Positions 34,777-44,911 of a stretch of DNA of 64,000 nt are shown here, piece by piece. The position numbers and the translations under genes are program-made. This DNA comes from Balanoglossus misakiensis (taxonomy: Eukaryota > Hemichordata), in the NCBI GenBank assembly GCA_040954595.2, contig CM082590.2, forward strand, positions 6,882,001-6,946,000. Reading direction: 5' to 3'. The notes below the pieces were generated by a model that worked only from the letters and a program-made list of their open reading frames with translations, did no database searches and was not told where the DNA came from. How positions within the stretch are numbered: position 1 is the stretch's first letter; each line of letters starts with the position of its first letter.

Positions 34777-37002
34777 ATGGCAGCCAAAGAGTCCAAGTTC
34801 TTGGCGGAAATCGACACGAATTTTCTCTCCTGTACTATCTGCTCGGAGCGATACAAGAATGCTAAACAGCTACCGTGTCTGCACAGCTTCTGCGAGCCGT
34901 GTCTGGGGAAGCTGGCAGAGAAAAGTAGCGTCATAGCCTGTCCAATATGTCGGCGTTCATACCAACTTCCTGATAGTGGCGTGGCAGGTATCGTTGGCAA
35001 TGCATTCGTCAACGAATTGGTGGAAGTGTTTGGAAAACGCGAAGAGGGAACCAACAGGTCCAGAAAATGTGAGAGCTGTGATCAGCATGCGATTACAAAT
35101 CATTGCATCGAGTGTGATGTTAATATGTGTAGTGTCTGCGCTGTTCCACATACTCGCTTGAAGGTGACAAAATCACACCGTCTGATGACCTTGGAAGAGT
35201 TCGAGTCTGCAAAGTCCGCTGACCTCGCTTCAGTTCAGCCACCGATCTACTGTTCTGCTCACCCTAACAACGAAGTCAAATTCTACTGCGACACGTGTGA
35301 GGTAGCGATCTGTCTGGAATGCACGGCTATAGATCATCCAATCACCGAGCATAAATACAGATACTTGAAAGACGCAGCCACTGAATACTGCAAAGATCTG
35401 ACAGAAGTAATCGACAAAGTGAAAGTGAAAGAAGACGAAGCCAGCCACAGCAAAGCCGTAGTCACGGAGACGGCCGAATCTCTCGACAGCTGTTATCAGA
35501 CAGAGAACAAGAAAATGAAAGAACACATCCAGAAAACAATCGATGACGTCACTCGCATGATTCAGGAAAATGGTGACAAACTTCTTGGAGAGCTGAAAGA
35601 TGAATACAATAGAAGGAAAGTCAACTTAAATGCACAACTGAAAGAACTGGAGTTTGCAGAGAGTGACATGTCAAATGCAAGAGAGTATGCTGAGAAACTG
35701 ATGCATTTTGGGAATGCAGCGCAGTTGATGTCAGCCAGGAAAGGGATTGCCACTCAAATGGAAGAATTGCTGAGAATGGAGACGAAAATTGACCCGATTG
35801 AGACTGACTACATGGAGTTCAAACCATGTGATGATTTCTGTAGAACAAAAACTGTGGGTGTAATATCCACATGCCCGGTCACAGCTGATAACTGCAGTCT
35901 GGTCGATGTTCCCGAATTTGCAAGAGTTGATGAAGATATCACCATCACCCTAGCAACAGAGGTCAAGCAGAGAAAAGAAACGCACGAAGAAGTAGAAGTA
36001 GAGGCAGTCTTGAAGAAACCAGACGACAGCCAAGAAGACATGGAAACAACAAATAATGGTGATGGAACATGGAGTTTGAAAACCCGTGCCAAGATGACAG
36101 GAAATCATGAAGTCTCAGTGTCGGTATCCAAGAAACCAGTCAAAGGGTCACCAGTTACAATCAATGTTATTCCACAGAAAGGTTTGATTTGTAAATTTGG
36201 TCAGAAAGGGTCGGGAGTCGGTCAGTTGAGTGGCCCATGGGGAGTCATGGCAACCGGGGGTGGCAATGTTAGGGTGTGTGATAGTGATAATAATAGATTA
36301 CAGACATTCACCCAACATGGCCAACATAGATGTACAACCACGTTCAGTAATATTTCAACCAAAGTTAGTCCACGGTTTTCAGCTGCATCAGAGGATGGAA
36401 GTATCTTTACTACTGATTTCAGTGGTAAGCAAGTAATCGTGCATGATGAGAATGGTAGAGTGATGCGTTGTTTCGGCAAAGGTGTGATTCAATACCCGCT
36501 CGGAATTGCGATACATCCTGTCAATGGGAGGGTCTATGTTGTCGATCATGGGGGTCACTGTGTACACATCTACAACAAAAATGGTGATCATTACAAGTCT
36601 TTTGGCACTCCAGGTCAAAGTCAAGGTCAGATGTCCCACCCTGTAGGCATCAGTATTGATGCTGCAGGGAAAGTGTTTGTATCAGATCAATACAATCACC
36701 GTATTCAAGTGTTTGATGCTGAGGGTGGATATCTGTACAGCTTTGGAAGTCAAGGGTCAGGTGATAATCAGATGAGACACCCCCAGGGGATATCACATGA
36801 CAGTGATGGCAACGTGTATGTGTGTGATTACAGTAATCACAGAGTGATGAAGTATGAGTCAGATGGTCAATTCATTGGTCGCATTGACAGTGATGATGAT
36901 AGAGTAGAATATCCACGAGGTATCTGTGTGACCGATGACAAGCCATTTGGCAATGTTATCGTGTCTAGTCTGAACGAATATGTGAAGGTGTTTGCTCAGT
37001 GA
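34777..37002 (+). CDS. TRIM-NHL E3 ligase-like protein, gene 1 (741 aa)
   Basis: This is an intronless gene of the TRIM2/TRIM3/TRIM71 type, predicted to be a cytoplasmic RING-type ubiquitin ligase. Residues 19-58 form a C3HC4 RING (CTIC, CLH, CEPC, CPIC). Two B-boxes follow at about 98-137 and 159-192 with intact Cys/His, then a coiled coil at ~200-345 for dimerisation. A filamin-type Ig repeat lies at ~371-466 and a six-bladed NHL propeller at ~475-741. In family members the propeller binds RNA or protein targets. The ATG (atggcagccaaagag) follows a conserved leader, and downstream frames match in all copies. Variable propeller loops here include FS at 548, HG at 591, QY at 638-639, RHPQ at 667-670 and YS at 685-686. 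HA at 104-105 is unique to this copy (others NE). The gene is the first of the array, with a duplicated upstream block. Confidence 0.94.
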   Translation: MAAKESKFLAEIDTNFLSCTICSERYKNAKQLPCLHSFCEPCLGKLAEKSSVIACPICRRSYQLPDSGVAGIVGNAFVNELVEVFGKREEGTNRSRKCESCDQHAITNHCIECDVNMCSVCAVPHTRLKVTKSHRLMTLEEFESAKSADLASVQPPIYCSAHPNNEVKFYCDTCEVAICLECTAIDHPITEHKYRYLKDAATEYCKDLTEVIDKVKVKEDEASHSKAVVTETAESLDSCYQTENKKMKEHIQKTIDDVTRMIQENGDKLLGELKDEYNRRKVNLNAQLKELEFAESDMSNAREYAEKLMHFGNAAQLMSARKGIATQMEELLRMETKIDPIETDYMEFKPCDDFCRTKTVGVISTCPVTADNCSLVDVPEFARVDEDITITLATEVKQRKETHEEVEVEAVLKKPDDSQEDMETTNNGDGTWSLKTRAKMTGNHEVSVSVSKKPVKGSPVTINVIPQKGLICKFGQKGSGVGQLSGPWGVMATGGGNVRVCDSDNNRLQTFTQHGQHRCTTTFSNISTKVSPRFSAASEDGSIFTTDFSGKQVIVHDENGRVMRCFGKGVIQYPLGIAIHPVNGRVYVVDHGGHCVHIYNKNGDHYKSFGTPGQSQGQMSHPVGISIDAAGKVFVSDQYNHRIQVFDAEGGYLYSFGSQGSGDNQMRHPQGISHDSDGNVYVCDYSNHRVMKYESDGQFIGRIDSDDDRVEYPRGICVTDDKPFGNVIVSSLNEYVKVFAQ

Positions 37003-37554
37003 AGTGAGAGTGAAGTGTGGAAGGAAATCAAAATAGCGAAACATGCCAACAGAGAACGCCCTCCTGTGTTTGTTGTGAAGACATAAAACCATAGCAACAC
37101 AAGAAAAACAAATATCTACGCTAATTAAGACACCTAATATTGCCAACAAAATTGAATCAGTCCATTACTTTATAATAGAACCCATGGACCTCACAAATTC
37201 TAAACTGTATTTTTTATAGTAAAAGTATCTTAACTTTTTTAAAGTTTAAACAGAACTAGATCACCATGGAAAAGAAATCTTATTGTAACAAATGATAATA
37301 TTAATTGCTGAATATTGACTTTAAATAATAATTTTTGTACAAAAAAATGTCAATGTCAGTCTTCTGATAATGAAGGTGTACTTAGCCGCCAATTAATTTG
37401 AGAGGAATCAATGTTGGCAGATGATTTTTTGAGGAAGAATGTTTCATTTCTGTGTGGGTTGTAACTTTTTCTTATATATCTCTAGATTTCTCTGAGAATT
37501 TGTATAATTTGTATTTTTATGATGTTTGCTATATAAACAAGAATGTATGTTTCT
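37003..37554 (+). other. 3' flank of TRIM gene 1
   Basis: This is probable 3' UTR, well conserved after every gene (starts agtgagagtgaagtgtggaa). It contains no canonical AATAAA. The first good signals are ATTAAA after the 138-bp repeats (gtttattaaagatattt near 38,530) and AATAAA inside the MITE of the next spacer. Confidence 0.5.
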
Positions 37555-38520
37555 TCAAAATTTGTACTTGTAACATTTTATAAATTTCAAACTGTATTAT
37601 CCTACAAGTGATTTTATAATCAGTACATATATTTGCTACCTATTAGAATAACAGTACTAAACATGTAATATGTTTGATTTGATTATGTTTGTACAATATT
37701 TGTGCTTGCAACATTTTATCAGTTTGAAACTGTATTATCCTACAAGAGATTTTATAATCAGTACATATATTTGCTACCTATTAGAATAACAGTACTAAAC
37801 ATGTAATATGTTTGATTTGATTATGTTTGTACAATATTTGTGCTTGCAACATTTTATCAGTTTGAATCTGTATTATCCTACAAGAGATTTTATAATCAGT
37901 ACATATATTTGCTACCTATTAGAATAACAGTACTAAACATGTAATATGTTTGATTTGATTATGTTTGTACCTACAATATTTGTGCTTGCAACATTTTATC
38001 AGTTTGAAACTGTATTATCCTACAAGTGATTTTATAATCAGTACATATATTTGCTACCTATTAGAATAACAGTACTAAACATGTAATATGTTTGATTTGA
38101 TTATGTTTGTACAATATTTGTGCTTGCAACATTTTATCAGTTTGAAACTGTATTATCCTACAAGTGATTTTATAATCAGTACATATATTTGCTACCTATT
38201 AGAATAACAGTACTAAACATGTAATATGTTTGATTTGATTATGTTTGTACAATATTTGTGCTTGCAACATTTTATCAGTTTGAAACTGTATTATCCTACA
38301 AGTGATTTTATAATCAGTACATATATTTGCTACCTATGCGAATAACAGTACTAAACATGTAATATGTTTGATTTGATTATGTTTGTACAATATTTGTGCT
38401 TGCAACATTTTATCAGTTTGAAACTCTCTCATCCTACAAGTGATTTTATAATCAGTTCATCTCTGCTACATTTTTGAATAACATTACGAAACCTGGAGTG
38501 TGTTTGATTTGATTTTTTTC
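37555..38520. repeat. 138-bp repeat cluster after TRIM gene 1 (~7 copies)
   Basis: The unit runs from gtacaatatttgtgcttgca through ctgtattatcctacaag, cagtacatatatttgctacc and aacagtactaaacatgtaat to gtttgatttgattatgttt. Successive starts (37,831; 38,111; 38,249; 38,387) are 138 bp apart, with one copy 4 bp longer. The last copy is diverged (ctctctcatcc). Confidence 0.95.
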
Positions 38521-39452
38521 AAAAATTTGTTTATTAAAGATATTTGATTTGCGAATCCAGAATATTTGTCAATGAGTCACTACTCACTGTGAAGAGAGGA
38601 TTGTGTGGGGTTGAAGAACAATTTTGGAGCGATAAAACGGGCTGACTGAATTCTTATATGAATGCTGTTCCCATTTTCAAACAAGTATAAACTGTTAAAT
38701 GAAAATTAGAACAGTATAGGGCGTACACAAGATGCCTGGGTCCTTACTAAAAAACGACGGTTATGAGACGCACTGTTAATTTTCGTGTCATTGGCAGGAT
38801 TGAGCTTGTGTGTGTGTGTGTGTGCGTGTGCATTTGTGTATATGTGTGTGTGTGTGTGTGCGTCCGTGCATGCCAAACTTGAACCTCATAATTAGGTGTA
38901 AGCCTACAGTGTTTGAGTGAAGGCCCTGTCATTATGTGCACGCTCTTTTTGCTTTCAATTTACATTTAATGCTGCATTCATTCAAAACAATTCAACTTTA
39001 TAACTGCGTTGCTATTCACTCCATGCAGGCCTATGTATTTGTAAACAAAAAGTGAAACTAAGAATATTGGATCGTGAGCTCCCTGTGGTTTGAGAAATCT
39101 GGCAAGCCTTGTACAGAGAGAAGAGACAAATGTATAGAAACACAGTTTTCTAAAGATTGACCGATATTTGCATCCAACGTCCAACCTGTTTTAGTGACGT
39201 AGGCATTCAGCATAGGGCTGAAGTGGCGAGCGACCTCTGGGTCGAGCGTCATTGACGCGAAACATTGCCATGGAAACAGTGAGTAAAATGACACAAGCGG
39301 CCGACGATAGTCTACGTCCACTTAGTATCGCAGAAAATAATTCTTTGGAGAATTCGTTCATGTTTGTGGTCTGTTCCTGAATGGGTTTTTGAATACTCAA
39401 CGCAAGAGTTCAAACGAGGTCAGGGCTCTTTGCCGTTCAATTCTGTTCACAC
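38521..39452 (+). other. Conserved spacer block before TRIM gene 2
   Basis: This block recurs in each spacer at high identity: tgagtcactactcactgtga, a TG tract (38,807-38,862), tgctttcaatttacattt, and a segment with gcgagcgacctctgggtcga. Minus-strand open frames of ~70 codons here are kept only where the DNA as a whole is kept and are broken in some units, so I do not call a gene. Confidence 0.7.
38807..38862. repeat. TG microsatellite, spacer 1
   Basis: This is an interrupted (TG)n tract at the same place in every spacer, with lengths differing. Confidence 0.9.
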
Positions 39453-39649
39453 CACAGGCGCTCATAATATTCTTGTGATAGTAATCTTTATGTCTTTATG
39501 ACTTTTCAATTCAATAAAAACATGGCCATAGCCACTCGGTCGTTTATACTTGTACAGTACTATCATGTACTATGATTCTGTATTTAATAGGCAAGTCATG
39601 AAGACATTCTACATATATGACTATCACAACATTATTACCAGCGCCTGTG
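39453..39649. mobile_element. hAT-type MITE, spacer 1
   Basis: Terminal inverted repeats (cacaggcgctcataatattc, and its near complement ending agcgcctgtg) extend ~30 bp. The element is 197 bp and is flanked by perfect 8-bp duplications, gttcacac, at 39,445-39,452 and 39,650-39,657. An 8-bp duplication fits the hAT superfamily. The element carries AATAAA at about 39,514. The promoter side of gene 1 has the joined site without the element. Confidence 0.88.
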
Positions 39650-39988
39650 GTTCACACTAGACTATGTGCTGGGGACTCTGATATATAATGGTTCTTTGAT
39701 CAGAACCACCAAAAATTACTTTCTGGAACACATATGTTTCATTTTACGGACGCATACTGTATCAGATATACAATAAGTTCCATAAGAACAATGTAATGCT
39801 ATCTAATCAATCTCCCAGACCCCCACCCACCACAGTTATCAAGTGGTCCAGCCGTTAGTTCAAATGAGGTCATCGTTATCGCTCATTCACTTCTGTTCAC
39901 ACTAGACTATGCACAGGGGACAGGGCTTATCATATTCGCGTGTCAAACCTTTGACAGTTCAGTAAACATTGCACTACAGGGGAACAGG

Positions 39989-39994
39989 TATATA
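39989..39994 (+). promoter_or_regulatory. TATA box, TRIM gene 2
   Basis: TATATA lies 90 bp before the ATG within the conserved promoter block. Confidence 0.6.
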
Positions 39995-40078
39995 CACCAG
40001 ACTTTGTGGAATCGCGTCACATGATTTCTGTACTGGTACACACAGGTACAGAAAGGCGTTCACCTCACATCAACAGCT

Positions 40079-42310
40079 ATGGCAGCCAAAGAGTCCAAGT
40101 TCTTGGCGGAAATCGACACTAATTTTCTCTCCTGTACTATCTGCTCGGAGCGATACAAGAATGCTAAACAGCTACCGTGTCTGCACAGCTTCTGCGAGCC
40201 GTGTCTGGGGAAGCTGGCAGAGAAAAGTAGCGTCATAGCCTGTCCAATATGTCGGCGTTCATACCAACTTCCTGATAGTGGCGTGGCAGGTATCGGTGGC
40301 AATGCATTCGTCAACGAATTGGTGGAAGTGTTTAGAAAACGCGAAGAGGGAACCAACAGGTCCAGAAAATGCGAGAGCTGTGATCAGAATGAGATTACAA
40401 ATCATTGCATCGAGTGTGATGTTAATATGTGCAGTAACTGCGCTCTTGCACATACTCGCTTGAAGGTGACAAAATCACACCGTCTGATGACCTTGGAAGA
40501 GTTCGAGTCTGCAAAGTCCGCTGACCTCGCTTCAGTTCAGCCACCGATCTACTGTTCTGCTCACCCTAACTACGAAGTCGAATTCTACTGCGACACGTGC
40601 GACAAAGGTATCTGTCTCAAATGCACGGCTATAGATCATCCAATCACCGAGCATAAATACAGATACTTGAAAGACGCAGCCACTGAATACTGCAAAGATC
40701 TGACAGAAGTAATCGACAAAGTGAAAGTGAAAGAAGACGAAGCCAGCCACAGCAAAGCCGTAGTCACGGAGACGGCCGAATCTCTCGACAGCTGTTATCA
40801 GACAGAGAACAAGAAAATGAAAGAACACATCCAGAAAACAATCGATGACGTCACTCGCATGATTCGTGAAAATGGTGACAAACTTCTTGGAGAGCTGAAA
40901 GATGAATACGATAGAAGGAAAGTCAACTTAAATGCACAACTGAAAGAACTGGAGTTTGCAGAGAGTGACATGTCAAATGCAAGAGAGTATGCTGAGAAAC
41001 TGATGCATTTTGGGAATGCAGCGCAGTTGATGTCAGCCAGGAAAGGGATTGCCACTCAAATGAAAGAATTGCTGAGAATGGAGACGAAAATTGACCCGAC
41101 TGAGACTGACTACATGGAGTTCAAACCGTGTGATGATTTCTGTAAAACAAAAACTTTGGGTGTAATATCCACATCAAATCCTGTACCAGCTGATAACTGC
41201 AGTCTGGTCGATGTTCCTGAATTTGCGAGAGTTGATGAAGATATCACCATCACCCTAGCAACAGAGGTCAAGCAGAGAAAAGAAACGCACGAAGAAGTAG
41301 AATTAGTAGAGGCAGTCTTGAAGAAACCAGACGACAGCCAAGAAGGCATGGAAACAACAAATAATGCTGATGGAACATGGAGTTTGAAAACCCGTGCCAA
41401 GATGACAGGAAATCATGAAGTCTCAGTGTCGGTATCCAAGAAACCAGTCAAAGGGTCACCAGTTACAATCAATGTTATTCCACAGAAAGGTTTGATTTGT
41501 AAATTTGGTCAGCAAGGGTCGGGAGTTGGTCAGTTGAGTGGCCCATGGGGAGTCATGGCAACCAGGGATGGCAATGTTAGGGTGTGTGATAGATATAATA
41601 ATAGATTACAGACATTCACACAACATGGCCAACATAGATGTACAACCACGTTCAGTAATATTTCAACCAAAGTTTGTCCAACATTTTCAGCTGCATCAGA
41701 GAATGGAAGTATCTTTACTACTGATGACAGTGGTAAGCAAGTAATCATGCATGATGAGAATGGTAGAGTGATGCGTTGTTTCGGCAAAGGTGAGATTAAA
41801 TACCCGTTCGGAATTGCGATACATCCTGTCAATGGGAGGGTCTATGTTGTCGATTTGGGGGGTCACTGTGTACACATCTACAACAAAAATGGTGATCATT
41901 ACAAGTCTTTTGGCACTCCAGGTCAAAGTCAAGGTGAGATGTCCCACCCTGTAGGCATCAGTATTGATGCTGCAGGGAAAGTGTTTGTATCAGATCAAGG
42001 CAATCACCGTATTCAAGTGTTTGATGCTGAGGGTGGATATCTGTACAGCTTTGGAAGTCAAGGGTCAGGTGATAATCAGATGAGTTGCCCCTGGGGGATA
42101 TCACATGACAGTGATGGCAACGTGTATGTGTGTGATTGGGGTAATCACAGAGTGATGAAGTATGAGTCAGATGGTCAATTCATTGGTCGCATTGACAGTG
42201 ATGATGATAGGGTAGAATCTCCAAGGAGTATCTGTGTGACCGATGACAAGCCATTTGGCAATGTTATCGTGTCTAGTGCGAACGGATATGTGAAGGTGTT
42301 TGCTCAGTGA
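40079..42310 (+). CDS. TRIM-NHL E3 ligase-like protein, gene 2 (743 aa)
   Basis: This is an intact intronless paralogue with the gene 1 domain order. It has two extra codons: one in the linker before the filamin repeat (STSNPVPADN) and one in the filamin repeat (EEVELVEAVL). B-box 2 carries the alternative patch HPNYEVEFYCDTCDKGICLK, shared only with gene 6. B-box 1 has SNCALAH. Propeller loop residues differ from neighbours: RY in blade 1, D in the blade 2 TTDxSG site, L in VVDxGG, QG in SDxxN, SCPW, WG in CDxxN, and A in the last SSxN. PRS replaces the usual PxG in blade 6, removing the loop glycine. Confidence 0.94.
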   Translation: MAAKESKFLAEIDTNFLSCTICSERYKNAKQLPCLHSFCEPCLGKLAEKSSVIACPICRRSYQLPDSGVAGIGGNAFVNELVEVFRKREEGTNRSRKCESCDQNEITNHCIECDVNMCSNCALAHTRLKVTKSHRLMTLEEFESAKSADLASVQPPIYCSAHPNYEVEFYCDTCDKGICLKCTAIDHPITEHKYRYLKDAATEYCKDLTEVIDKVKVKEDEASHSKAVVTETAESLDSCYQTENKKMKEHIQKTIDDVTRMIRENGDKLLGELKDEYDRRKVNLNAQLKELEFAESDMSNAREYAEKLMHFGNAAQLMSARKGIATQMKELLRMETKIDPTETDYMEFKPCDDFCKTKTLGVISTSNPVPADNCSLVDVPEFARVDEDITITLATEVKQRKETHEEVELVEAVLKKPDDSQEGMETTNNADGTWSLKTRAKMTGNHEVSVSVSKKPVKGSPVTINVIPQKGLICKFGQQGSGVGQLSGPWGVMATRDGNVRVCDRYNNRLQTFTQHGQHRCTTTFSNISTKVCPTFSAASENGSIFTTDDSGKQVIMHDENGRVMRCFGKGEIKYPFGIAIHPVNGRVYVVDLGGHCVHIYNKNGDHYKSFGTPGQSQGEMSHPVGISIDAAGKVFVSDQGNHRIQVFDAEGGYLYSFGSQGSGDNQMSCPWGISHDSDGNVYVCDWGNHRVMKYESDGQFIGRIDSDDDRVESPRSICVTDDKPFGNVIVSSANGYVKVFAQ

Positions 42311-42856
42311 AGTGAGAGTGAAGTGTGGAAGGAAATCAAAATGGCGAGACATGACAACAGAGAACGCCCTCCTGTGTTTGTTGTGAAGACATAAAACCAT
42401 AGCAACACAAGAAAAACAAGTATCTACGCTAAAATACACCAGTATTGCCGACAAAATTGAATCAGTCCATTACTTAGAAACCATGGACCTCACAAATTCT
42501 AACCTTTATCATTTTTATAGTTAAAGTGTCTTAACTTTTTTCAAGTTTAAACAGAACTAGATCACAATGGAAAAGAATTCTTATTGTAACAAAGAATAAT
42601 ATTAATTGCTGAATATTAACTTTGAATATAAATTTTTAAACTTAAAATTTAATGTTAGTCTTCTGATAATGAAAGCGTACTTTGCTGCCAATTAATTTGA
42701 GAGGAATCAATGTTGGCAGCTGATTTTTTTTGAGGAAGAATGTTTCATTTCTGTGTGGGTTGCAACTTTTTCTTATATATCTCTAGATTTTTCAGAGAAT
42801 TTGTATAATTTGTACATTCTATGATGTTTGCTATATAAACAAGAATGTCTAATTGT

Positions 42857-43262
42857 TCAAAATTTGTACTTGTATCATTTCATTAATTTCAAACTGTATT
42901 TTCCTACAAGTGATTTTATAATCAGTACATATATTTGCTTCCTATTAGAATAACAGTACTAAACATGAAATATGTTTGATTTGATTATGTTTGTACAATA
43001 TTTGAGCTTGCAACATTTTATCATTTTGAAACTCTCTCATCCTACAAGTGATTTTATAATCAGTACATATATTTGCTACCTATTAGAATAACAGTACTAA
43101 ACATGTAATATGTTTGATTTGATTATGTTTGTTCAATATTTGGACTTGTAACATTTTATCAGTTTGAAACTCTCTCATTCTACAAATGATTTTATAATCA
43201 GTTCATCTCTGCTTCATTTTTGAATAACATTACGAAACCTGGAGTGTGTTTGATTTGATTTT
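42857..43262. repeat. 138-bp repeat cluster after TRIM gene 2 (~3 copies)
   Basis: This is the same unit as 37,555-38,520, in fewer copies. It is followed by the conserved attattaaagatatttg. Confidence 0.9.
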
Positions 43263-43552
43263 TTTCAAAAATTTGATTATTAAAGATATTTGATTTGCAA
43301 ATCCAGAATATTTGTCAATGAGTCACTACTCACTGTGAAGAGAGGATTGTGTGGGGTTGAAGAACAATTTTGGAGCGATAAAACGGGCTGACTGAATTCT
43401 TATATGAATGCAGTTCCCATTTTCAAACAAGTTTAAAATGTTAAATGAAAATTAGAACAGTATAGGGCGTACACAAGATGCCCGGGTCTGTACTCAAAAA
43501 CGACGGTTATGAGACGCACTGTCAATTTTCGTGTTATTGGCAGGATTGAGCT

Positions 43553-43676
43553 TGTGTGTGTGTTTGTGTGTGCGTGCATTTGTGTGTGTGTGTGCGTGTG
43601 CATGTGTGTGTATGTGTGTTCATGTGTGTGTGCCTGCATGTGCCTCTGTGTATGTGTGTGTGTGTGTGCATGTGCG
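43553..43676. repeat. TG microsatellite, spacer 2
   Basis: This is an interrupted TG/TGCA tract, the second longest in the array. It produces spurious Cys/Val and His/Thr frames. Confidence 0.9.
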
Positions 43677-44268
43677 TCCGTGCATGCCAAACTTGAACCC
43701 CATAATTAGGTGTAAGCCTACAGTGTTTGAGTGAAGGCCCTGTCATTATGTGCACACTCTTTTTGCTTTCAATTTACATTTAATGTTGCATTCATTCAAA
43801 ACAATTACACTTTATACCTGCGTTGCTATTCACTCCATGCAGGCCTAATGTATTTGTAAACAAAAAGTGAAACTAAAAATTTCGGATCACGAGCTCACTA
43901 TGGTTTGAGAAATCTGGCAAGCCTTGTACAGAGAGAAGAGACAAATGTATAGAAACACAGTTTTCTAAAGATTGACCGATATTTGCATCCAACGTCCAAC
44001 TTGTTTTAGTGACGTAGGCATTCAGCATAGGGCTGAAGTGGCAAGCGACCTCTGGGTCGAGCGTCATTGACGCGAAACATTGCCATGGAAACAGTGAGTA
44101 AAACGGCACAAGCGACTGACGATAGTCTACGTCCACCAAGTATCGCAGAAAATAATTCTTTGGAGAATTCATTCATGTTTGTGGTCTGTTCCTGAATGGG
44201 TTTTTGAATACTCAACGCGAGAGTTCAAACGAGGTCAGGGCTCTTTGCGCGTTCAATTCTGTTCACAC

Positions 44269-44466
44269 CACAGGCGCTCCTAATGTTTTTGTGATAGTAA
44301 TCATTATGTCTTTATGACTTTTCAATTCAATAAAAAACATGGCCATAGCCACTTGGTCGTTTATACTTGTACAGTACTATCATGTACATTGATTCTGTAT
44401 TTAATAGGCAAGTCATCAAGACATTCTACATATATGACTATCACAACATTATTGTCAGCGCCTATG
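44269..44466. mobile_element. hAT-type MITE, spacer 2
   Basis: This is orthologous to 39,453-39,649, with gttcacac on both sides. The right end is mutated to gcgcctatg. Confidence 0.85.
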
Positions 44467-44816
44467 GTTCACACTAGACTATGGGCTGGGGACTATGTGT
44501 CAGATATATAATGGTTCTTTGATCAAAACCACCAAAAATTACTTTTTGGAACATATGTTACTTCATTTTCCGGACGCATACTGTGTCAGATATAGAATAG
44601 TTCCATAAGAACAATGTAATGCTATCTAATCAATCTCCCAGACCCCCACCCACCACAGTTATCAAGTGGTCCAGCCGTTAGTTCAAACGAGGTCATCGTT
44701 ATCGCTCATTCACTTCTGTTCACACTAGACTATGCACAGGGGACAGGGCTTATCATATACGCGTGTCAAACCTTTGACAGTTCAGTAAACATTGCACTAC
44801 GGGGGAGGGGAACAGG

Positions 44817-44822
44817 TATATA
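44817..44822 (+). promoter_or_regulatory. TATA box, TRIM gene 3
   Basis: TATATA lies 95 bp before the ATG. The extra 5 bp come from a small insertion (ctgta) directly before the start codon. Confidence 0.6.
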
Positions 44823-44911
44823 CACCAGACTTTGTGGAATCGCGTCACATGATTTCTGTACTGGTACACACAGGTACAGAAAGGCGTTCACCTCACATCA
44901 ACAGCTACTGT

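Noticed and set aside
34758-35054. Antisense frames of 60-100 codons inside every TRIM gene
   Set aside because: They mirror the codon structure of the sense gene and recur only because the genes are paralogues.
39191-39400. ~70-codon minus-strand frame (MSIQKPIQEQ...) repeated in the TRIM spacers
   Set aside because: It is kept only because the whole spacer is duplicated, and is broken in at least one unit. No promoter or family signature is seen.
44792-44911. 40-residue N-terminal extension of TRIM gene 3
   Set aside because: It would start upstream of the TATA box and is not preserved in the other five units. The conserved start is 44,912.
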